From Alistipes sp. (GTDB lineage Bacteria > Bacteroidota > Bacteroidia > Bacteroidales > Rikenellaceae): DNA of 61,065 nucleotides. Positions within the stretch are counted from its first letter, which is position 1. The number at the start of each line of letters is the position of its first letter. The stretch covers positions 1-61,065 of the forward strand of contig JAFVSV010000084.1 of the NCBI GenBank assembly GCA_017503575.1, written 5' to 3'. Below are positions 33,342 to 43,571 of the stretch, in pieces. The position numbers and the translations under genes are program-made. Below the pieces are notes generated by a model, which saw nothing but the letters and a program-made list of their open reading frames with translations, searched no databases and was not told where the DNA came from.

Positions 33342-34679
33342 ATGGCTGAACAGAGTGTAAAGCGTGGTGGCTTCGGTGGTAAGCTCGCCGCGATACTTGC
33401 TGCCGCGGGCTCGGCAATAGGCCTCGGCAATATATGGCGTTTTCCCTACATCACCTCGGAGCATGGTGGTGGCGCCTTCATCTTGATATATCTCGGTTGT
33501 ATCCTCTTGTTGGGACTACCGCTACTCATCGCCGAGTTCTCGGTGGGTCACAACTCGAAGAGTAACCCCGTGGATGCCTTCTCGAAGATTCGTAAGGGCT
33601 GGGGCTGGCTGGGTGCTGCGGGTCTCATCTCGGTGACACTCATCATGGGCTACTACTTCGTAATCTCGGGCTGGACGGTAAACTATGCCGTGTCGTCGGC
33701 GACCGATAGCATAGGTAGCAACTATGATGGTTTCTTTGCCGACTTTACGACGTCCACATGGGCACCGTTGCTCTTTACCTACGCCTTTATCTTTGCCAAC
33801 CACTTCATCATCATGGGCGGTGTTCAGGGCGGTATCGAGAAGGCGTCGAAGTTGATGATGCCACTCCTCTTCGCCATACTTATCACCTTGGCAGTATACT
33901 CGCTATGGATGCCATCGGGACGCGAGGCGTTGGGTAGCGTCTTTACGCCCGACTTCTCGAAGGTTTCGGGCAAGACCTTCCTTGATGCTATGGGTCAGGC
34001 ATTCTTCACCCTCTCGATAGGTATGGGCGCAATGCTCATCTACGGCTCGTACTTCAAGAAGGGCACCAAGATATCGGGTACGGCAATTAGTGTTGTGTCG
34101 CTCGATACGTTTGTGGCAATCATAGCCGCCATCATCATCTTCTCGGCAGGCGTCGAGGATGTTAAGGGTCCTCAGCTCGCCTTTGTAGCTATGCCAAAGG
34201 TATTCTCGGCGATGCCCGCAGGTAACATCTGGGCGATGCTCTTCTTCTTGTTGTTGGGTCTTGCGGCACTCTCGTCGACAATATCTATGCACGAGGCTGT
34301 GACATCGTACTTCGTCGAGAAGCGCGGTATGTCGCGTAGGAGAGGTGCGTGGCTCGTTACGGGAATTGCCCTAACCCTTGCTACCATAGCATCACTATCA
34401 ATGGGTCCGTGGAGCGACTTTACGGTCGTTGGCATGAACATATTTGACCTCTTGGATAACTTCACCGCTATTATCATGTTGCCTATCCTCGGTATCATGA
34501 CTGCGGTATTCGTGGGTTGGATATGGCGAAAGGAGGATATGAAGGCGGAGCTTACGGCAGAGGGTGGCATCGACAAGGCGACATACCCATTTATCCGCTT
34601 CCTCTTGAAGTGGGTATGTCCCGTACTGGTGTCGGTGGTATTCATCTTCGGTCTAATCGACTTCATTAGTACTTTGTAA
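33342..34679 (+). CDS. Sodium-dependent symporter (NSS/SNF family)
   Basis: A 445-residue integral membrane protein with 11-12 hydrophobic spans. The NSS signature AAAGSAIGLGNIWRFPYITSEHGGGAF in TM1 contains the unwound segment for substrate and the two sodium sites. The relatives LeuT and TnaT carry amino acids with sodium; the exact substrate here is unknown. The start MAEQSVKRGGFGG at 33342 is chosen over a TTG inside folB. Confidence 0.92.
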   Translation: MAEQSVKRGGFGGKLAAILAAAGSAIGLGNIWRFPYITSEHGGGAFILIYLGCILLLGLPLLIAEFSVGHNSKSNPVDAFSKIRKGWGWLGAAGLISVTLIMGYYFVISGWTVNYAVSSATDSIGSNYDGFFADFTTSTWAPLLFTYAFIFANHFIIMGGVQGGIEKASKLMMPLLFAILITLAVYSLWMPSGREALGSVFTPDFSKVSGKTFLDAMGQAFFTLSIGMGAMLIYGSYFKKGTKISGTAISVVSLDTFVAIIAAIIIFSAGVEDVKGPQLAFVAMPKVFSAMPAGNIWAMLFFLLLGLAALSSTISMHEAVTSYFVEKRGMSRRRGAWLVTGIALTLATIASLSMGPWSDFTVVGMNIFDLLDNFTAIIMLPILGIMTAVFVGWIWRKEDMKAELTAEGGIDKATYPFIRFLLKWVCPVLVSVVFIFGLIDFISTL

Positions 34680-34721
34680 AGCAGACTATTAATCACAAAT
34701 AACTCAATAAACACTACAAAG

Positions 34722-36335
34722 ATGGCTGATTTCATCTATCAGGAGCCGTTCCCTATCCAGGCGGATAAGACGGAGTATCGCCTTCTCACGAAGGACTATG
34801 TTAAGGTCGTTGAGTGCGACGGTCGTAAGATTTTGAAAGTTGACCCCAAGGGTCTTGAGCTTTTGGCAAAGGAGGCATATAGCGACGTATCGTTCTACTT
34901 GCGTGCATCACACCTCCAGAAGCTCGCTAACATCCTCAAGGATCCCGAGGCTACCGACAACGATAAGTTCGTAGCATACACCATGCTCATGAACCAGTGT
35001 GTTGCTGCCGAGGGCGAGTTGCCAACATGTCAGGATACTGGTACAGCAATATGTATCGGTCATAAGGGCGAGGATGTATATACGGGTGCTAACGATGCAG
35101 AGTGCATCTCACGCGGTGTATACGAGACCTACAAGGAGCGCAACTTGCGCTACTCACAGGTTGTGCCCTTCACCATGACCGAGGAGAAGAACTCGGCAAC
35201 CAACCTTCCAGCACAGATTGACATCTACGCTGGTCACCCAGGCATGGAGTATGAGTTCTTGTTCATCACCAAGGGGGGTGGCTCGGCTAATAAGACCTTC
35301 CTCTATCAGCAGACAAAGGCCCTCCTTAACGAGGAGTCACTCACCAAGTTCATCAAGGAGCATATCCTCGATCTCGGTACCTCGGCATGTCCCCCTTATC
35401 ACCTTGCAATATGTATCGGTGGTACATCGGCAGAGATGTGTCTCTCGACCGTAAAGAAGGCTTCGGCAGGCTATCTTGACGAGCTCCCTACATCGGGTAA
35501 CGAGGGTGGCCGTTGCTTCCGCGACTTGGAGTGGGAGGCAAAGGTTGAGAAGATTTGCCAGGAGATAGGCCTCGGTGCGCAGTTTGGTGGTAAGTACTAT
35601 GTTCACGATGTGCGCGTCATCCGTGCTCCACGCCACGCAGCATCATGCCCCGTAGCTATCGGCGTTAGCTGCTCGGCAGACCGTAACATCAAGGCTAAGA
35701 TTACCCCCGAGGGTATCTTCCTTGAGCAATTGGAGAAGAACCCTGCACGCTTCCTTCCAGCAGAGGCTCCTGCAATGTCACCAGCCGTAGACATCGACCT
35801 CGATGAGGGTATGGATAAGGTGCGCGAGATATTGTCGAAGTATCCTATCAAGACACGCCTTAACCTCAAGGGTACGTTGGTTGTAGCACGCGATATCGCT
35901 CACGCTCGCATCAAGCAGATGCTCGACGAGGGTAAGCCTATGCCCGAGTACTTCAAGAAGCATCCTGTATACTATGCTGGCCCTGCAAAGACCCCAGCAG
36001 GCATGGCATCAGGTTCGTTTGGCCCTACCACAGCAGGTCGTATGGACTCATACGTTGACCTCTTCCAGAAGGCGGGTGGCTCTATGGTGATGGTGGCAAA
36101 GGGTAACCGCTCACAGCAGGTGACCGACGCATGTAAGAACAATGGCGGCTTCTACCTCGGCTCTATCGGTGGCCCAGCAGCTATTCTTGCGAAGAACTCT
36201 ATTAAGAGCGTCGAGGTCGTAGACTTCGAGGAGCTCGGCATGGAGGCTGTGCGTAAGATATATGTCGAGAACTTCCCTGCATTCATCATCGTTGATGATA
36301 AGGGCAATGACTTCTTCGCCGACTTCCAGCACTAA
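34722..36335 (+). CDS. Class I fumarate hydratase
   Basis: A 537-residue iron-sulfur fumarase, interconverting fumarate and malate in the central pathway used for fumarate respiration or succinate formation. It is the one-chain form with fused alpha and beta domains. Cluster-ligand candidates are the cysteines in [25 protein letters not shown] and [14 protein letters not shown]. The beta-domain motif [29 protein letters not shown] is intact. A terminator follows. The oxygen-labile cluster suits an anaerobe, and the Bat aerotolerance genes directly follow. Confidence 0.93.
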   Translation: MADFIYQEPFPIQADKTEYRLLTKDYVKVVECDGRKILKVDPKGLELLAKEAYSDVSFYLRASHLQKLANILKDPEATDNDKFVAYTMLMNQCVAAEGELPTCQDTGTAICIGHKGEDVYTGANDAECISRGVYETYKERNLRYSQVVPFTMTEEKNSATNLPAQIDIYAGHPGMEYEFLFITKGGGSANKTFLYQQTKALLNEESLTKFIKEHILDLGTSACPPYHLAICIGGTSAEMCLSTVKKASAGYLDELPTSGNEGGRCFRDLEWEAKVEKICQEIGLGAQFGGKYYVHDVRVIRAPRHAASCPVAIGVSCSADRNIKAKITPEGIFLEQLEKNPARFLPAEAPAMSPAVDIDLDEGMDKVREILSKYPIKTRLNLKGTLVVARDIAHARIKQMLDEGKPMPEYFKKHPVYYAGPAKTPAGMASGSFGPTTAGRMDSYVDLFQKAGGSMVMVAKGNRSQQVTDACKNNGGFYLGSIGGPAAILAKNSIKSVEVVDFEELGMEAVRKIYVENFPAFIIVDDKGNDFFADFQH

Positions 36336-36348
36336 TAGATAAGGTTTA

Positions 36349-36380
36349 GAGAGGGGAGAGCCTCGTCTCCTCTCCTCTCT
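36349..36380 (+). terminator. Hairpin downstream of fumarase
   Basis: GAGAGGGGAGAG pairs imperfectly with the CTCCTCTCCTCTC stretch, 14 bp after the stop. The T run is weak. Confidence 0.5.
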
Positions 36381-36467
36381 CATCTTTTGAGATGGCTCAA
36401 TTTGCTATCTTGCGTACTAAAACCGCGTGGTGATACGTTGGTACTAAACGGAACAATATTGATATTG

Positions 36468-38294
36468 ATGAAAAGAGTCTTTATATCTCGATTTCTACCG
36501 CTCATCGTAGCGATGCTTCTTGGCGTGGTGTCGTCGTGGGCACAGGTGTCGTTTACTGCTAATGCTCCCTCTCTCGTGGAGAAGAGTGGTAGACCCTTTC
36601 AGGTTGAGTTTACTGTCGATGCAGAACCCGATCGTGGTAGTCTCGTAGCCCCCTCGTTTGAGGGCTTCGATGTGCTGGCAGGTCCTGCAACCTCGGTAGG
36701 TCAGTCGGTGCAGTTTATCAATGGCAAGCAGACGTCAAGCTACACATGTACCTACACCTATACACTCAAGGCTAAGAGCAGCGGTAAATATACGGTGGGT
36801 CAAGCTACTATTAAGGTCGATGGCAAGCAGTATGCTACAAATCCTATAACCATAGAGGTTATCGAGGGGCGTAGTGACGATGCAGGCTCGACAAGCAACC
36901 GTACTAAAGATGGCGTAGTTCTGCGTTGGGAGCTATCCGATAGAGAGATATATAAGGGTGAGGCGGTGCGTGCATCACTTGTCTTATACTATAACGTCAA
37001 TATCCAGAATATCACCAACTATGTGATGGGGACCTTCGAAAATTTCTGGTCGCAGGAGTTGCAGGTGCCATCACCCGACTCGCGTGCCGAGTATAACGGC
37101 CGTGTATACAACACCTTTAAGATTGCCGAATACCTATTAATACCCCAGAGCAGTGGCAATATAACTCTTCCCGAGGCGAGCCTCGATGCCATTGTTTTGG
37201 TGCCATCCGAAGATGGTTACTACGACATGTTCTTTGGTCGACAGTGGGACGAGGAGGTACATACGTTGGCTACCAAGGCGACGAGCATCAAGGTTAAGGA
37301 GTTCCCCAAGGGCGCTCCAGCGTCGTTTAGAGGTGCTGTTGGTAACTTCACCTGGGAGTATACGCTACCCCAAGAGTCGATAGATATAAATAGTAGCAGT
37401 AAGGTGAGTGTGACGATTAGTGGCGAGGGTAACCTCAAGTTCATCACTGCTCCCGAGTTTACGCTGCCCAAATCCTTCGAGGTCTACGATACGACCATCG
37501 AAGAGAGCATACAAAATACGAATAGTGGCGTTCAAGGTCATATAACATATAGCTACCCCTTTGTTGCGCGAGCTGCGGGTGACTTCGAAATATCGCCTAT
37601 CGAGTTCACCTACTTCAACCCATCGACCGAGCGATATGAGACCCTTACGACAGGGCAAATAACCCTCAATGTGGTAGATGTCTATGCCACGAAGGCTGCG
37701 CGTGGTGGTGCATACAACGAGTCACTGGCAATTCCCGTGGGCAGCCCTATGCCCGCAAGGTCATATAGTGCGGCTGGTGATATACGACACATACGCTACA
37801 TCAAGGATGATGCGTTGCCTACGTCGAAGAGCGATATGTTGCTCTTCAGTAACACCTACTGGCTGATTATCCTCGCGTGCGTTGTTTTGTTTGTTGCCAT
37901 CTTTGTCATCATGCGTCAGCGTATACGCGCCAACCGTAATGTCGTGGCACGACGCATGAAGCGTGCCGATAAGGTTGCCATACAACGCCTGCGCATGGCT
38001 AATAAGTCGATGAAGGAGGGTGACCGCCATGCCTTCTACGAAGAGATACTTCGCGCTATGTGGGGCTACATCAGCGATAAGTTTAACATCCCCGTAGCAA
38101 ACCTTACGAAGGAGACCATCCGCGAGGTCCTCTCACATCGTGGTGTGGATGATGCAGATGTTGAGCAGTTCTGCCAGATTATCTCGCGTGCCGACGAGGC
38201 GCAGTATGCTCCGATGGTGGATGACGATATGAGTGGCGTATATATGGATGCCGTGGATGCTATCTCAAAGATAGAGTCGGCCGTAAAACACTAA
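36468..38294 (+). CDS. batD: BatD-like aerotolerance protein
   Basis: About 608 residues from ATG 36468, chosen because a signal peptide begins there (MKRVFISRFLPLIVAML, cleavage after SSWAQ). A BatD-type set of beta-sandwich domains fills the periplasmic part (VSFTANAPSLVEKSGRPFQVEF). A membrane span (WLIILACVVLFVAIFVIM) near residue 475 is followed by a basic cytoplasmic tail of about 120 residues. Bat proteins assist survival of oxidative stress or envelope insult, with MoxR-like ATPases. It is 4 bp before batE, 7 kb from the rest of the bat genes. Confidence 0.85.
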   Translation: MKRVFISRFLPLIVAMLLGVVSSWAQVSFTANAPSLVEKSGRPFQVEFTVDAEPDRGSLVAPSFEGFDVLAGPATSVGQSVQFINGKQTSSYTCTYTYTLKAKSSGKYTVGQATIKVDGKQYATNPITIEVIEGRSDDAGSTSNRTKDGVVLRWELSDREIYKGEAVRASLVLYYNVNIQNITNYVMGTFENFWSQELQVPSPDSRAEYNGRVYNTFKIAEYLLIPQSSGNITLPEASLDAIVLVPSEDGYYDMFFGRQWDEEVHTLATKATSIKVKEFPKGAPASFRGAVGNFTWEYTLPQESIDINSSSKVSVTISGEGNLKFITAPEFTLPKSFEVYDTTIEESIQNTNSGVQGHITYSYPFVARAAGDFEISPIEFTYFNPSTERYETLTTGQITLNVVDVYATKAARGGAYNESLAIPVGSPMPARSYSAAGDIRHIRYIKDDALPTSKSDMLLFSNTYWLIILACVVLFVAIFVIMRQRIRANRNVVARRMKRADKVAIQRLRMANKSMKEGDRHAFYEEILRAMWGYISDKFNIPVANLTKETIREVLSHRGVDDADVEQFCQIISRADEAQYAPMVDDDMSGVYMDAVDAISKIESAVKH

Positions 38295-38298
38295 GAGT

Positions 38299-39129
38299 AT
38301 GAAGAGAGTACACTATATAATATGTAGCCTGCTTGTCAGTCTCGCCGCTGTTGGTGTGACAACCCCTGTGCAGGCCTCGGAGGCTGAGGCGCAGCAGCTA
38401 TGGAGAGCGGGAAATAGCGCCTATGCAGCTGCCGAATACGACATGGCAATAGATTGCTATAAGGCAATCCTTGAGATGGGTTATGAGAGCGATGTGCTCT
38501 ATTATAACCTCGGTAATGCCTACTTCAAGCGTGGCGAGAGCAATGTGGCAACAGATGGAGTGACGGCCTTCTGCTCGGGAGAGTTGGGTTATGCCATACT
38601 CAATTACGAACGAGCCCTGAAGCTAAATCCCGCTATGGAGGATGCGCAGTACAACCTGAAGCATGCCAATAAGCTCCTCACGAATGTCCCCAAGCCCGTG
38701 CCTCAAAACTTCGTAACAAACATCTGGCGCTCGATGAGTGGGATAGCAGGTTCGAATACCTGGGCCGTCGTCTCGTTGGTGATGTTTGGCGCAACCCTCG
38801 CCTTGGTGTTGGTATACCTTCTTGTGGGTAGAATAGGGCTACGCAAGCTCTCCTTCTTTGGCGCTATTGTGACACTCCTTATCTTCATCGTGACGACAGC
38901 CTTTGCCGTCACCCAGCGCTCTTGGCAGCTCGATGATAGCCGTGCCATCATCGTCTATAATGGTGAGGCTAATATTCACCCCGAGCCAAATAAGTCGTCG
39001 CCCAAGATACGCTCATATACACAGGGCATCGCTGTTGAGGTGTTGAGTGGCGATAGCGAGTGGTCCGAGGTGCGATTTGCCGATGGCGAGAAGGGGTGGA
39101 TTCGTACCGATTATATCGAGAAAATATAG
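38299..39129 (+). CDS. batE: BatE-like TPR/SH3 membrane protein
   Basis: 276 residues: signal peptide ending PVQAS, two TPR repeats (LWRAGNSAYAAAEYDMAIDCYKAI and LGYAILNYERALKLNP), two membrane spans (about 150-172 and 180-200), and a C-terminal SH3b domain (IIVYNGEANIHPEPN to GWIRTDYIEKI). Thirteen residues (VATDGVTAFCSGE) are inserted between the turn after the first TPR and the second, where relatives usually join directly; the insertion includes a cysteine. Co-transcribed with batD; recR follows after 19 bp. Confidence 0.85.
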   Translation: MKRVHYIICSLLVSLAAVGVTTPVQASEAEAQQLWRAGNSAYAAAEYDMAIDCYKAILEMGYESDVLYYNLGNAYFKRGESNVATDGVTAFCSGELGYAILNYERALKLNPAMEDAQYNLKHANKLLTNVPKPVPQNFVTNIWRSMSGIAGSNTWAVVSLVMFGATLALVLVYLLVGRIGLRKLSFFGAIVTLLIFIVTTAFAVTQRSWQLDDSRAIIVYNGEANIHPEPNKSSPKIRSYTQGIAVEVLSGDSEWSEVRFADGEKGWIRTDYIEKI

Positions 39130-39148
39130 CCTAAGCCCGATACGCGTT

Positions 39149-39745
39149 ATGTCGAGACTCTTGGAAAACGTATGCTCCGAGTTGCAACGCCTGCCAGGCA
39201 TAGGTCGCCGTACGGCACTGCGCCTCGCGATGCACATCCTTAAGATGGAGGGCGAGCATGTCGACTCTTTGGCGCAGAGCATCTCGCGCTTCAGACACGA
39301 TGTGCGCTATTGCCGTAGCTGTAATAACCTATCGGATAGTGATATATGCCCTATATGTATCGACGAGCGCCGTGACCGCTCGACGATATGTGTTGTCGAG
39401 CAGGTGCAGGACCTTATGTCAATCGAGAATACAGGTCAGTACCATGGCTTGTACCATGTCTTGGGTGGCGTTATATCGCCCATGCAGGGTATAGGACCCT
39501 CGGATTTGAAGATAGATCTTCTTGCCGATAAGCTTCTCACGGGCGAGGTCAAGGAGGTTATCATCGCCATATCTACCTCGGTCGAGGGTGAGACTACGCT
39601 CTTCTATCTAACGAACCGCCTACGAGCCTTTCCTGATGTTAGGGTTACGACCATCGCACGCGGTATAGGCTTTGGCGATGAGTTAGAGTATGTTGATGAA
39701 CTCACTATCACCCACGCGCTGATGAATCGTCGCGAGGTGAAGTAA
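39149..39745 (+). CDS. recR: Recombination mediator RecR
   Basis: 199 residues from ATG 39149, where the conserved N-terminus MSRLLENVCSELQRLPGIGRRTALRLA (HhH) begins. A Cys4 zinc finger (CRSCNNLSDSDICPIC) and a Toprim domain with CVVEQVQDLMSIE and YHVLGGVISPMQGIGP complete the family pattern. It loads RecA at gaps together with RecO/RecF. The upstream in-frame extension overlaps batE and is not used. Confidence 0.96.
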   Translation: MSRLLENVCSELQRLPGIGRRTALRLAMHILKMEGEHVDSLAQSISRFRHDVRYCRSCNNLSDSDICPICIDERRDRSTICVVEQVQDLMSIENTGQYHGLYHVLGGVISPMQGIGPSDLKIDLLADKLLTGEVKEVIIAISTSVEGETTLFYLTNRLRAFPDVRVTTIARGIGFGDELEYVDELTITHALMNRREVK

Positions 39746-39766
39746 CAGATAGTCATGGATGTTTTG

Positions 39767-39804
39767 TAATCAGCAGTGGTGCATGGATGCACTGTTGCTG
39801 ATTA
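39767..39804. terminator. Bidirectional terminator between recR and the LTA-synthase-like gene
   Basis: A 17-bp stem (39767-39783 with 39788-39804, some G-T pairs) with a 4-nt loop lies between convergent genes and includes the stop codon of the minus-strand gene. Confidence 0.7.
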
Positions 39805-41871
39805 CTCTCTTTTCTTGGGGAAGTAGTCACGCTTGCTGACGTGCGTGTAGTACTGTTGCAGTGTTGCCTTTGCAAGTGAGTCGGCACGCTCGACATCTAC
39901 CTCGGACGATATGTCGCGGGTGTGCTTAAGGTCGTCGTAGGCGTATGCCCCGAGTGCCGCAGTGCCGCTAAAGTCCATCACAAAGTCATCCATAAGTGCC
40001 GTATAGCTGTAACCCGTGCGTATGAGTGTAAATGGCTCGCGGTGTGGCTCGTTGAAGATGTCGCGACCTATGGCAAAGTAGGGCTCGTCGTTGCCCATGA
40101 TGCCTAATACCGTAGGCATTATGTCTACCTGTGAGACGATGTGATTGTAGCGTTGTGGCTCTATTGCTCCGTTTGGCGTGTACATGAAGCCAACAATATG
40201 GAAACAGCCAGGGAGGTGTAGCGTGCGCTGAGCCATACGCTCGCTCGACACATGGTCGGCAACAAACACGAAGAGCGTATTCTGGAACCACTCCTCACCC
40301 TTATACTTATCCATAAAGCGACCTATTGCACGGTCGGTATAGGCTATGGGTTGATGATTAAGTGTTGTGCCCTTAGGCAGCTCACCTCTGGCGTGGTCTG
40401 GCACGTTGAAGGGGTGGTGCGATGTGAGTGTAAATATGCTGGCGAAGAAGGGCTCCTGGGTCTTGCCAAGCACCTCTCCCATATAGTCCATGAAGGGCTC
40501 GTCCCATATACCCCATGCGCCGTCGAAGTCCTTGTCACCGCGACGCTCCTCGTATGTATCCATGCTGTATAGCTCCTCGATGCCGGCTATATGGGCGTAT
40601 GCGCCAAATCCCATCGAGCCATGCTCCGAGCCACAGAAGAAGGCTGTCTTATACCCCTTATCGGCGAGCATCTTGGGTAGCGGACGGCACTCGGCTATGG
40701 ACTCTGGCATAAGCATAAACGACGATTCGTATGATGGTGTTGAGCTCCATATTGCAGGTGGCGCTGCGATGCTTGTATGTCCATTGGCGTAGCACCTATC
40801 AAACACCAAGCCCTGCTGCATGAGCTTGTCGAGGTTGGGGGTGTATCCCTTGCCTGTATGCTCCTCGGGCATAAGGTATGCCGAGTGCTCGGCGGAGAAG
40901 CTCTCGAGGATGAAGATCATGACATTGTACCCCTTGCAGCGACCATACATCTCGCTTGGGACCATATCCTCGGGGTAGTGTGATGGTGAGTATATGTCAT
41001 CTATCTCCTCTTCGCTGAAGAAGTTGGGCACGACGATATGCTGTTTCATCGTGCGTATTATGCAGAAGGGGTTTGATAGTATTAGGTTGGCCTTGTCGGG
41101 CGATACGGTATATAGCATCGAGTTTGAGAGGGTTATGGGTCGTGTCATGCGCGTGAGACCCCCTCGTACACCATATATGGAGTATAGTGCCATGAGTGCT
41201 ATTATCGCGAGACGCACTATGGCGAATAGTGCTGTACGCCCCATGTATCGACGATTTAACCACGCCTCGCGCCCCTGTTTTGAGGCATCGTGCTGGGGCA
41301 TGGGTGCTATATCCTTGGCTCGGTATCCTATGCGGTAGCCATAGACTATGGCTGCGATGAGTGCCGCAAAGAGTATCACAAGATGCCAATTATCGGCCAT
41401 AAAGTGGAATATCAACTGTGTCGTGTTGGCGTTGTCGGCGAAGAATATCTCCTCGGCTGTGCAGCGCTTCTGGGTGTAGTGGTAGTAGACTGTGTCGCCA
41501 AGGTTGGCGGTGAGTATCAACGCCACAGGGATGATATATATCACGAATGTCGTGATGCGATACCACTTACTATTCCATATACGTTCACTCACGGGCAGGC
41601 ATGTGACGATAAAGTATAGCGCCATGGAGTAGACTATCGAGGCGTTATCGAAGAGTATCGACCCCTTGAATAGTTGCCATATCTCTCGCGCCTCGATGTC
41701 GCCAATGAGGTCTTGGTTGTAGTAGTAGAAGACGGTGCGACATATCTGCATGGCGAGGTATATCATCAAGATACGCCATGCGGTGATTGCAAAGCGCGTC
41801 CTAATAAGTCGTCTGCCCACACCGTATAGGGTGGATGCGCACCCCTTAATATCTATGTCGCTAATTCTCAT
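39802..41871 (-). CDS. LTA-synthase-like membrane sulfatase-family protein
   Basis: About 689 residues. Five or so membrane spans in the first ~270 residues precede an extracytoplasmic alkaline-phosphatase-superfamily domain. Catalytic features are MIFILESFSAEHSAY (metal ligand Glu) and YANGHTSIAAPPAIWSS (nucleophile Thr region). The later metal-binding residues appear in FCGSEHGSMGFG and VFVADHVSS. Relatives transfer phosphoglycerol or phosphoethanolamine to glycans at the membrane. As Bacteroidetes lack classical LTA, modification of LPS or another glycan is likelier. A CotH-family lipoprotein gene lies 17 bp upstream. Confidence 0.85.
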   Translation of the reverse strand: MRISDIDIKGCASTLYGVGRRLIRTRFAITAWRILMIYLAMQICRTVFYYYNQDLIGDIEAREIWQLFKGSILFDNASIVYSMALYFIVTCLPVSERIWNSKWYRITTFVIYIIPVALILTANLGDTVYYHYTQKRCTAEEIFFADNANTTQLIFHFMADNWHLVILFAALIAAIVYGYRIGYRAKDIAPMPQHDASKQGREAWLNRRYMGRTALFAIVRLAIIALMALYSIYGVRGGLTRMTRPITLSNSMLYTVSPDKANLILSNPFCIIRTMKQHIVVPNFFSEEEIDDIYSPSHYPEDMVPSEMYGRCKGYNVMIFILESFSAEHSAYLMPEEHTGKGYTPNLDKLMQQGLVFDRCYANGHTSIAAPPAIWSSTPSYESSFMLMPESIAECRPLPKMLADKGYKTAFFCGSEHGSMGFGAYAHIAGIEELYSMDTYEERRGDKDFDGAWGIWDEPFMDYMGEVLGKTQEPFFASIFTLTSHHPFNVPDHARGELPKGTTLNHQPIAYTDRAIGRFMDKYKGEEWFQNTLFVFVADHVSSERMAQRTLHLPGCFHIVGFMYTPNGAIEPQRYNHIVSQVDIMPTVLGIMGNDEPYFAIGRDIFNEPHREPFTLIRTGYSYTALMDDFVMDFSGTAALGAYAYDDLKHTRDISSEVDVERADSLAKATLQQYYTHVSKRDYFPKKRE

Positions 41872-41888
41872 TACCACCTAATTAAACA

Positions 41889-43445
41889 CTACTTACTGGG
41901 TATCGACTCGGCCTTAACCTTAAAGAAGTTCATCGACGAGCCGGCATCGAGTATGCGGTAGTCGTAGATGTTGCCCCACCCTGCTGGGCGGTCCTTAATC
42001 TCGCAATCCTCCTCCGTATCGTTAACCACATAGTCGCGTATCATCGAGTGCCAGCCGTTGATGCGATCAATAGATGCTTGATAGTAGAAGAGGTTGTTCG
42101 CGGGGTTTATAAGCTCGTTGAGCGCCTCAACATATATCTTGCGGTAGTCGTCATATTGGAGTAGCTTGCCAATCAGCGGGTTGCGGCCTGTATCGCCCCA
42201 ATTCAGTGGATCCTGACGACCCGAGTCACTCTGTACGCCACAGTGGCTCGATGTGCCAAGCGTGTTGTCGTAGTCGTAGGGGATGAAGAAGAACTTGTAG
42301 TTGTTCTTATCCGACGAGTTGAAGTATATGTAGAAGTTGTTGCAGTTGTTCCAGTAGTCGTCCCACATGCCGACAACAACATTCACGGCGTAGGTGCGTA
42401 GCAACAAGCGCACGTCGCATACCGAGGCTATCCAGTCGTGGAAGTCCTGACCAGTACGCTGTGTGAGGTTCTTCGTAAACTCGTGTAGCTGTGCCTTGGC
42501 TGCATCGAAGTTCTCGATGTTCGACTTGAGCTCGTATGTATAGTTTGTGCCAGTATCATCGTCGAAGTGTATCGAGACGTTGTTCATGTCGTTATAGTTG
42601 AGCGTAGCACCCCAACGACACTTCCATAGGTTGTGCTGGTGGTCGCCAAAGAGCTCCTTGCGCTTCTTTACGAACTTATCATCTATGGCCTCAATCATCT
42701 CATATACACCATAGTATGCAGCCTCCTTGTCGCCCTCGACATGTATCCATAGGCGGCAGTATGAGCTATATGGTGCTGTCCAGATGCCGAAGCGGCGGAA
42801 GAGATCGTAGCAGTATAACTCTCGGCAGTAGGCGCGGTCATCCTTGTGCCACTTGAGGTGTAGCTTACGCACGTTGCGAAGCTCGTGAGCATCATCCTTC
42901 TGATACTTGCGTAGGTTGAGCATAAAGTGGCAGTGGTGCCAGTCGGCATTATCGCGCTTGTGCATCTCACCACCATTACCCTCGGGGCGCTTGCGCGAGG
43001 TATTACCCCTGAGGCGTAGGCCTGCATCTACGAAGTTGTGCGTTTCGCCCTTCGACTTAAACTCGGCGTCACAATGGATATATGCGGGTGTGTTGCTGTC
43101 GCGGTCATACTCTTTGAGTAGCTCGTTCCACTGCTCCTCGGTCACTGTGATGCGTATCTCGGGTAGTGCGTTCATGTCGAACACCCAGTCGAGCTCGCCT
43201 GCTGCCCACGATGTGTCGGGATAGTCGTTATTTGGAGGTGTTGGCTCGGGCTTCGGTTCCTCCTTGTCATCTCCCCCTGTGTTGTCGTCGCCCTTGTCAT
43301 CCTCCTTGTCATCGTTTTGACCAGGGTTGTTGTAGTCGGGAAGTACGAGTGGCTGATCCTTGACACATCCTACTAAAGAGGTCGAGAGAAGTGCCACGAT
43401 TATGGCTATTGATAGATAGAATCGAGTGCTTAATAAGCGTTTCAT
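41889..43445 (-). CDS. CotH kinase-family lipoprotein
   Basis: 518 residues from ATG 43445. Lipoprotein signal with LVGC, then an Asp/Asn/Gly-rich linker. The CotH domain (from ~residue 90) contains EIRITVTEEQWNELLKEY, the RLRGNTSRKRP motif, YGVYEMIEAIDDKFVKKR, and the catalytic-like FFIPYDYDNTLGTSSH. CotH proteins are atypical secreted kinases in spore-formers; in Bacteroidetes they are surface or periplasmic with unknown targets. The neighbouring LTA-like gene suggests co-expression in envelope modification. Confidence 0.85.
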   Translation of the reverse strand: MKRLLSTRFYLSIAIIVALLSTSLVGCVKDQPLVLPDYNNPGQNDDKEDDKGDDNTGGDDKEEPKPEPTPPNNDYPDTSWAAGELDWVFDMNALPEIRITVTEEQWNELLKEYDRDSNTPAYIHCDAEFKSKGETHNFVDAGLRLRGNTSRKRPEGNGGEMHKRDNADWHHCHFMLNLRKYQKDDAHELRNVRKLHLKWHKDDRAYCRELYCYDLFRRFGIWTAPYSSYCRLWIHVEGDKEAAYYGVYEMIEAIDDKFVKKRKELFGDHQHNLWKCRWGATLNYNDMNNVSIHFDDDTGTNYTYELKSNIENFDAAKAQLHEFTKNLTQRTGQDFHDWIASVCDVRLLLRTYAVNVVVGMWDDYWNNCNNFYIYFNSSDKNNYKFFFIPYDYDNTLGTSSHCGVQSDSGRQDPLNWGDTGRNPLIGKLLQYDDYRKIYVEALNELINPANNLFYYQASIDRINGWHSMIRDYVVNDTEEDCEIKDRPAGWGNIYDYRILDAGSSMNFFKVKAESIPSK

Positions 43446-43571
43446 AGTGGGTCTACTGTTAGTAAACAATTGTGCAAAGTTAGTCATTTTATCTATAAAA
43501 TGCTAAAGTTTGATAGAAAAGTAGATTTGTGAGCCTCGCCGCATAGCTGACGTCAAGGTTGTTTGTGCCCA

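Noticed and set aside
38751-38764. tRNA-like GGTTCGAATACC string
   Set aside because: It lies inside batE in frame (AGSNTWA) and no acceptor or anticodon stems surround it.
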